Source: Isoetes taiwanensis
Taxonomy: Eukaryota; Streptophyta; Lycopodiopsida; Isoetales; Isoetaceae
Assembly: GCA_021234155.1 (NCBI GenBank)
Contig: JAJEKV010000052.1
Coordinates: 3,763,606-3,827,605 of the forward strand
Direction: 5' to 3'
Length of the DNA: 64,000 nucleotides
The notes under the pieces are model-generated. The model made no database searches. It worked only from the letters and a program-made list of their open reading frames with translations, and was not told the origin of the DNA. Numbering within the stretch: position 1 is the stretch's first letter; every line of letters begins with the position of its first letter. A program made the translations under genes and the position numbers. Shown one piece after another: positions 55,901 to 64,000 of the stretch.

Positions 55901-58900
55901 GGCCCAAACTCCGGCCCGCCGGGCCTCTTGCTCCGTGATTCTCCGGGCTGCAGCCTTTTCTTGGCCAGTCCCAAGTGCAATGCATCAAGTCCGCCCCCAA
56001 AACGCAAACCCTTCTAGAACCTGCAACCCACGTGGTTTACGCTTGGAGGCCCTCTCCTTGTCGATTCGGGCGGACCTTGCGCCTGGACTTGACGTGGGAG
56101 GGGGGGTGTTGACGCCGAGCACGGACCCTAAAATCCCCCGAAGCCGCTTGCCCCACTTCCTCTCCCCAAGGCCCCGGGACCTGACGCGCACCTCCCCCTC
56201 CCGAATCGCGATTTGGCTCGCCAATGGACTTAACGCCGACGCATTGCCCCCCGGGGACCAAGTTCCGCGGGCCGAAGACCACCCGACCTCCAAGAAGCGC
56301 CAAAGTAGCTCACTTCCATCACACTCGTAGTCAATTGGCCTAGGATGTGGATGCGATACCGTCGTGGAGGGCGTGGAGTGTTTCTTTCTTTGCAAAACCG
56401 ACCTTGTAACTTGCTCCCTAGGGTAATTTCGCCATTCCGACGATTTGGCAGGGTCGATTTGCCATTCCTCGAGCCTCCTGCGTGCCCAACGACAAGACAT
56501 CGGGGGTTTCTACATATGTCACCTCAGACGCGCTGGTTTGACAAGTTCTCCTGACCGACTGGAATCTTTTGGGCCTTCCCCAAGAGGGGCCCTCGAACGG
56601 AGGATCCAACGGTCGGATAGGGGAACCGGCTCCGGAGGGTGGTCATTAGCTGCAGCCCCCGGGAGCGCCGCCAGAAGGGCTGCCTCGGGAACTTTTTTTT
56701 GATCCCTCTTTGGGGTCCTGACTCTCCCTCTTGTGAGGGATCCCCGCAAGGTCCCCGCCTCGCTTGACTTGGGGAAGGGTGCCACCGGTTGCCCCGCGAA
56801 CGGGCTGCCCCGACCGCTCTAATGCTAACCCTTTGACCTAGACCTTCTCCTCAAAAATTTCAAAATTGGGTCAGGTGGCCGGAAATGGATTAGGATTCCA
56901 GCCGCAAAAAATCAGAATTTATTTTCGCATAAATGCATTAATTGCGAATTTATGAATGTCTTGCCACCGCAGCTCCGACTTCTACTTGCCACATCGGGAG
57001 GAGGACAGGCCCAAACTCCGCCCGCGGGCCTCCTTGTTCACAGATTCCTGCAGCTTTCTCGGCCAGGTCCAGTGCAATGCACCAAGTCTCGCCCCCAAAA
57101 CGCAAACCCTTCTAGAACCCGGCAACCCATGTGGTTTACGCTTTGGAGGCCCTCTCCTTGTCGATTCGGGCGGACCTTGCGCCGCGACTTGACGTGGAGG
57201 GGGTGTTGAGCTGAGCACGGACCCTAAAAATCCCCCTAAGTCGCTGTTCCCCAATTCTTCTCTCCCCAAGGCCCCGGGACTCCGACGGGCCACCTCCCTC
57301 CCCCGAACCGATTTGTTCTCGCCAATGGACTCGTAACGCCGACATTGCCCCTCGGGACCAAGTTCCGTGGCCAAGACCACCCCACCTCCAAGAAGCTGCC
57401 AAAGTAGCTCACTTCCATCACACTCAGAGTCAATTGGCCTAGGATGTGGATGCGGATACCGCCGTGGAGGGCGGAGAGTCTTTCTTTGCAAAACCGACCT
57501 TGTAACTTGCTCCCTAGGGTAATTTCGCCATTCCGACGATTTGGCGGTGGTCGATTTGCTATTCCGAGCCTCCCCTGCCCGAACGACAAGACATCATGGT
57601 TTCTCCAAGGCTTCCTCAGACGCTTTCTGGGTTTGACAAGTTCTCCCGGACCGATCCGAATCTTTTGGGCCTTCCCCCAAGAGGGGCCCCCGAACGGAGG
57701 ATCCAACGGTCGGATAGGGGAACCGGCCCGAGGGTGGTCATTAGCGCAGCCCCCGGGGAGCCGCCAGAAGGGCTGCCTCGGGAACTTTTTTGATCCCCCC
57801 TTGGGGTCCTGACTCTCCCCTCTTGTGAGGGATCCCCGCAAGGTCCCGCCTCGCTTTGACTTGGGGAAGGGTGCCACTGGTTGCCCCCGCAACGGGCTGC
57901 CCCGACCGCTCTAATGCTAACCCTTGACCTAGACCTTCTCCCAAAATTTCAAAATTGGGCCGTGTGTCGAAATGGATTAGGATTCCAGCTGCAAAAAATC
58001 AGAATTTATTTTCGCACAATGCATTAATTTAATTTATGAATGTCTTGCCATCGCAAAAGCCTCCGACTTCTACTTGCCACATCGGGAGGAGGACAGGCCC
58101 AAACTCCGCTCCGCCAGGCTCCTTGTTCAGATTCTCGGCCGCAGCTTCTCGGCCAGGTCCCAAGTGCAACAGACAAGTCTCGCCCCCCAAAACGCAAACC
58201 CTTCTAGAACCCGCAACCCACGTGGTTTACGTTTTGGAGGCCCTCTCCTGTCGATTCGCAAGGGACCTCATGCCGCGGACTTGACGCGGGAGGGGGGGTG
58301 TTGACGCCAGAGCACGGACCCTAAAATCCCCCGAAGTCGCTTTGCCCCATTTCTCTCCCCAAGGCCCCGGGACGGACGGGCTTACCTCCCCCTCCTGGAA
58401 TCGCGATTTGACTCGCCAATGGACTCAGAACGCCGACATTGCCTGGGGACCAAGTTCCGCGGGCCAGAAGACCACCCGACCTCCAAGAAGCCAAAGTAGC
58501 TCACTTCCATCACACTGAGTCAATTGGCCTAGGATGTGGATGCGGGATACCGCCGTGGGAGGGCGTGAGTGTTTTTTTTTGCAAAACCGACCTTGTAACT
58601 TGCTCCCTAGGGTAATTTCTGGCCATTCTCGGACGATTTGGCAGGGTCGATTTGCCATTCCGAGCCTCCTGCGTGCCCGAACGACAAGACAATGCAAGGG
58701 TTTCTACAAGGCCGACCTCGTGACCCACGGGTTTGACAAGTTCTCCTGACCGATCTCGAATCTTTTGGGCCTTCCCCAAGAGGGGCCCCGAACGGAGGAT
58801 CCAACGGCCGGATAGGGGAACCGGCCCGGAGGGTGGTCATTAGCGCAGCCCCCGGGAGCTGCCAGAAGGGCTGCCGGGAACTTTTTGATCCCGCCTCTTG

Positions 58901-61900
58901 GGGTCCCGGACTCTCCCTCTTGTGAGGGATCCCCGCAAGGTCCCCGGCCTCGCTTGACTTGGGGAAGGGTGCCACTGGTTGCCCCGCAGAACGGGCTGCC
59001 CCGACCGCTCTAATGCTAACCCTTTGACCTAGACCTTCTCCTAAAATTTCAAAATTGGGCTGTAGGCCGGAAATGGATTAGGATTCCACCGGCAAAAATC
59101 AGAATTTATTTTCGCATAATGCATTAATTGCGTGAATTTATGAATGTCTTGCCACCGCAAAAAGCTTCCACTTCTACTTGCCACATCGGGAGGAGGACAG
59201 GCCCAAACTCCGCCCGCCAGTTCCCTTGTTCGTATTCTCGGCTGCGCTTCTCTGGCCAGGTCCCAAGTGCAAACACTGCAAGTCTCGCCCCCAAAACGCA
59301 AACCCTTCTAGAACCCTCGCAACCCATGTGGTTTACGCTTTTGGAGGCCCTCTCCTTGTCGATTCGGGCGGGACCTTGCGCCGCGGACTTGACGGGAGTG
59401 GGGTGTTGACGCCAGAGCACGGGACCCTAAAATCCCCTCGGAAGCTGCTTGCTCCCACTTCTCTCTCCCCAAGGCCCTGGGGACGGACGGGCTACCCCCC
59501 TCTCCGGAATCGCGATTTGACTTTCTGCCAATGGACTCAACGCCGACGTTGCCCCTGGGACCAAGTTCCAGGGCTGGGAAGACCACCCCACCTCCAAGAA
59601 GCCAAAGTAGCTCACTTCCATCACACTCATGAGTCAATTGGCCTAGGATGTGGATGCGGATACCGTCGTGGAGGGCGTGAGAGTTTTTTCTTTGCAAAAC
59701 CCACCTTGTAACTTGCTCCCTAGGGTAATTTCGCCATTCCGACGATTTGGCAGGGTCGATTTGCCATTCCGAGCCTCCTGCGTGCCCGAACGACAAGACA
59801 ATGGGGTTTCTACAAGGCCGACCTCAGACGCCCGGGGTTTGACAAGTTCTCCTGACCGACTGGAATTTTTGGGCCTTCCCCAAGAGGGGCCTCGAACGGA
59901 GGATCCAACGGCCGGATAGGGGAACCGGCCCGGAGGGTGGTCATTAGCGCAGCCCCCGGGGAGGGCCAGAAGGGCTGCCTCGAACTTTTTGATCCCGCCT
60001 TGGGGTCCTGGACTCTCCCCTCTTGTGAGGGATCCCCGCAAGGTCCCGGGCCTCGCTTGACTTGGGAAGGGTGCCACTGGTTGCCCCGCAACGGGCTGCC
60101 CCGACCGCTCTAATGCTAACCCTTTGACCTAGACCTTCTCCAAAAATTTCAAAAATGGGCTGTGTGTCGGAAATGGATTAGGATTCCACCGGCAAAAAAA
60201 TCAGAATTTATTTTCGCATACAATGCATTAATTGCGAATTTATGAATGTCTTGCCACGCAAAAAGCACCCTCGACTTCTACTTGCCACATCGGGAGGAGG
60301 ACAGGCCCAAACTCCGCCCGCCGGGCCTCTTGCTCCGTATTCTCTGGGCTGCAGCCTTCGGCCAGGTCCCAAGTGCAATGCACTCAAGTCTCGCCCCCAA
60401 AACGCAAACCCTTCTAGAACCCGCAACCCACGTGGTTTACGCTTTGGAGGCCCTCCTTGTCGATTCGGGCGGACCTTGCGCCGCGGACTTGACGCGGGAG
60501 TGGGGGGTGTTGACGCCAGAGCACGGACCCTAAAATCCCCCCGAAGCTGCTTTGCCCCCAATTTCCCCCCTGCCCCTGACCTGACGGGCCACCTCCCCTC
60601 CGAATCGCGATTTGACTCTCGCCAATGGACTCAGAACGCCGACATTGCCCCTGGGGACCAAGTTCCGTGGCCAGAAGACCACCCCCGACCTCCAAGAAGC
60701 CAAAGTAGCTCACTTCCATCACACTCGTAGTCAATTGGCCTAGGATGTGGATGCTGGATACCGCCGCGGAGGGCGGAGTGTTTCTTTCTTTTTGCAAAAC
60801 CGACCTTGTAACTTGCTCCCTAGGGTAATTTTCGCCATTCCGACGATTTGGGGTGGTCGATTTGCCATTCCGGAGCCTCCCGTGCCCGAACGACAAGACA
60901 ATGCGGTTTCTACAAGGTCGATTCCTCAGACGCCGGTTTGACAAGTTCTCCGGACCGATCTGAATCTTTTGGGCCTTCCCCAAGAGGGGCCCTCGAACGG
61001 AGGATCCAACGGCCGGATAGGGGAACCGGGCCCGGGAGGGTGGTCATTAGCGCAGCCCTCCGGGAGCGCCGCCAGAAGGGCTGCCTCGGGAACTTTTTGG
61101 ATCCCGCCTCTTGGGGTCCCGGACTCTCCCCCTCTTGTGAGGGATCCCCGCAAGGTCCCCGGCCTCGCTTTGACTTGGGGAAGGGTGCCAGCCTGGCTGT
61201 TCCCCGCAACGGGCTGCCCCGACCGCTCTAATGCTAACCCTTTGACCTAGACCTTCTCCTCAAAATTTTAGGAAAATTGGGCCGTGGTGTCGGAAATGGA
61301 TTAGGATTCCAGCCGGCAAAAAAAATCAGAATTTATTTTCGCACAATGCATTAATTATGTAATTTATGAATGTCTTGCCACCGCAAAAGCCCCCGACTTC
61401 TACTTGCCACATCGGGAGGAGGACAGGCCCAAACTCCGCCCCGCCGGGCCCCTTGTTCTCAGATTCTGGGCTGCGCCTTCTGGCCAGGTCCCAGTGCAAT
61501 GAGACAAGTCTCGCCCCCAAAAACAAACCCTTCTAGAACCCGGCAACCCATGTGGTTTACGTTTTGGAGGCCCTCTCCTTGTCGATTCGGGCGGACCTGC
61601 GCCGCGGACTTGACGGGAGTGGGGTGTTGACGCCAGAGCACGGACCCTAAAATCCCCCCGAAGCCGCTTGCCCCACTTCTCTCCCCAAGGCCCCGGGACG
61701 GACGGCCACCTCCCCCTCCGAATCGCGATTTGACTCTGGCCAATGGACCTTAACGCCGACGCTGCCCCCGGGACCAAGTTCCGCGGGCCAGAAGACCACC
61801 ACCTCCAAGAAGCCAAAGTAGCTCACTTCCATCACACTCAGAGTCAATTGGCCTAGGATGTGGATGGATACCGGCGCGGAGGGCGGAGTGTTTGTTTTCT

Positions 61901-64000
61901 TTTGCAAAACCGACCTTGTAACTTGCTCCTAGGGTAATTTCGCCATTCTGGATTCCATTTTGTGGTCGATTTGCCATTCCGAGCCTCCTGCGTCTCAACG
62001 ACAAGACACCGCTGTTTCTACAAGGCCGACCTATGATCGCCCGGGTTTGACAAGTTCTCCCGACCGATCTGGAATCTTTTGGGCCTTCCCCAAGAGGGGC
62101 CCCCGAACGGAGGATCCAACGGCCGGATAGGGGAACCGGCCCGGAGGGTGGTCATTAGCGCAGCCCCCGGGGAGCCGCCAGAAGGGCTGCCGGGAACTTT
62201 TTGATCCCCCCTCTTGGGGTCCGGACTCTCCCTCTTGTGAGGGATCCCCGCAAGGTCCCGCCTCGCTTGACTTGGGAAGGGTGCCACCGTTGTCCCGCAA
62301 ACCGGGCTGCCCCCGACCGCTCTAATGCTAACCCTTTGACCTAGACCTTCTCCTAAAATTTCAAAATTGGGTCAGGTAGGCTGGAAATGGATTAGATTCC
62401 ACCGGCAAAAATCAGAATTTATTTTCGCATAATGCATTAATTGCTAATTTATGAATGTCTTGCCATCGCAAAAAGCTCGACTTCTACTTGCCACATCGGG
62501 AGGAGGACAGGCCCAAACTCCGGCCCGCCAGGGCCTCCCTTGCTCCGAGATTCTCGGCCGCACTTTCTGGCCAGTCCCTAAGTGCAACAGACTCAAGTCT
62601 CGCCCCCAAAACGCAAACCCTTCTAGAACCCCGCAACCCACTGTGGTTTACGCTTTTGGAGGCCCTCCTTGTCGATTCGCAAGGGACCTTGCGCCGCGGA
62701 CTTGACGGGAGTGGGGGTGTTGACTTTGTGAGCACGGACTCCCTAAAATCCCCCTAAGCCGCTGCCCCCACTCTCCTCCCCAAGGCCCCGGGGACGGACG
62801 GCCACCTCCCTCTCCTGAATCCATTTGACTCGCCAATGGACTCAGAACGCCGACATTGCCCCGGGGACCAAGTTCCGGGCCGTGAAGACCACCCCACCTC
62901 CAAGAAGCCAAAGTAGCTCACTTCCATCACACTCGTAGGAATAATTGGCCTAGGGATGGATGCTGGATACCGCCGTGGAGGGCGGAGTGTTTCTTTTGCA
63001 AAACCGACCTTGTAACTTGCTCCCTAGGGTAATTTCGCCATTCCGACGATTTGGCAGTGGTCGATTTGCCATTCCTCGAGCCTCCCTGCGTCCGAACGAC
63101 AAGACATCATGGGTTTCTACAAGGTCGACCTCAGACGCCGGGTTTGACAAGTTCTCCTGACCGATCTGGAATCTTTTGGGCCTTCCCCAAGAGGGGCCCC
63201 CGAACGGAGGATCCAACGGCCGGATAGGGGAACCGGCTCCCGGAGGGTGGTCATTAGCGCAGCCCGGGGAGCCGCCAGAAGGGCTGCCTCGGGAACTTTT
63301 TGATCCCGCCTCTTGGGGTCCTGGACTCTCCCTCTTGTGAGGGATCCCCGCAAGGTCCCCGCCTCGCTTGACTTGGGGAAGGGTGCCACTGTTGCCCCCG
63401 CAACGGGCTGCCCCGACCGCTCTAATGCTAACCCTTTGACCTAGACCTTCTCCTCAAAAATTTCAAAAATTGGGCCGTAGGCCGGAAATGGATTAGGATT
63501 CCAGCCGGCAAAAAATCAGAATTTATTTTCGCATAAATGCATTAATTGCTAATTTATGAATGTCTTGCCACGCAAAAGCACCTCGACTTCTACTTGCCAC
63601 ATCGGGAGGAGGACAGGCCCAAACTCCGCCCGCCGCGCCCTTGTTCAGATTCTCGGGCTGCTCTTTCAGGCCGTGTCCCAGTGCAAATGATCAAGTCTCG
63701 CCCCCAAAACGCAAAACCCTTCTAGAACCCCGCAACCCACGTGGTTTACGCTTTTGGAGGCCCCTCTTGTCGTGATTCGGGACCTTGCGCCGCGGATTCT
63801 GACGTGGAGTGGGGGTGTTGACGCCTTTGAGCACGGACCCTAAAATCCCCCGAAGTCGCTTGCCCCCTAATTCTCCTCTCCCAAGGCCCTGGGACGGGAC
63901 GGGTGACCTCTCCGAATCAAGGATTTGACTCCGCCAATGGACTCGAACGCCGACATTGCCCGGGGACCAAGTTCCGCGGGCCGTAAGACCACCCCGGACC
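49907..64000 (+). repeat. ~1.1-kb satellite array, right part
   Basis: Continuation of the array interrupted at 42128. The landmark TTTATGAATGTCTTGCC (or near) occurs at about 50262, 51375, 52498, 53612, 54717, 55845, 56955, 58039, 59143, 60245, 61369, 62453 and 63559: thirteen units, spacing 1084-1128, running off the window. All have the block order given for the left part, in the same orientation. Neighbouring copies differ largely by 1-3 bp insertions and deletions at C/G-rich sites. No coding sequence, RNA gene or internal element is apparent in the array; the many open frames (up to 268 codons) change composition with frame and lack any domain. Confidence 0.95.

Overview
This is repeat-dominated plant nuclear DNA. 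The reasons are a plant-type L1 LINE (ORF1 with a CX2CX4HX4C zinc knuckle, ORF2 with endonuclease, reverse transcriptase and zf-RVT), CACTA-like DNA transposons with 3-bp target duplications, telobox motifs (AAACCCT), canonical plant splice sites and a TATA promoter, and large satellite arrays. I cannot name the species. No rRNA, confident tRNA, CRISPR array or bacterial-type operon is present. Most long open frames are by-products of repeats (21-bp monomers, purine tracts, 1.1-kb satellite units) and were left out.

Layout. 1-7.47 kb: a decayed LTR-retrotransposon gag end and its upstream region, split by a 5'-truncated LINE (1864-6915) with a 13-bp target duplication and an intact 1268-aa ORF2. 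7.47-22.41 kb: a 14.9-kb CACTA-like non-autonomous transposon (31-bp terminal inverted repeats matching 27/31, TGT target duplication). It carries a spliced host-gene fragment, a Helitron-like end, large 21-bp minisatellite arrays, a foldback repeat, and 316-bp, ~830-bp and 156-bp tandem repeats. 22.6-24.3 kb: a broken HAD/FCP1-like phosphatase gene on the minus strand. 25.26 to ~32.8 kb: a possible third, decayed CACTA element with a multi-exon gene, unidentified coding remnants, telobox repeats and an 800-bp purine tract. ~32.83 kb to the window end: one tandem array of a ~1.1-kb satellite, interrupted at 42129-49906 by a 7.8-kb transposon of the same CACTA-like family as the first.

The best-supported discovery is this transposon family. 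Both copies share the terminal plan CAC-n4-ACCCC, a spacer, then GG(T)CCACA, and T-rich TGTAGTTTTT / TGTTGTTTTT subterminal repeats facing inward. Neither encodes a recognisable transposase. Both carry captured gene pieces, and they hold every copy of the 21-bp minisatellite in the window. The second copy sits cleanly inside one satellite unit: the spacing between the flanking satellite landmarks (41377 and 50262, 8885 bp) minus the element and its 3-bp duplication leaves 1104 bp, one normal period.

The 1.1-kb and 830-bp satellites, the 14.8-15.7 kb block and the foldback repeats share sequence boxes, including a hairpin built from telobox-like GTAAACCC/GGGTTTAC arms. This suggests one old superfamily that has been amplified and rearranged repeatedly.
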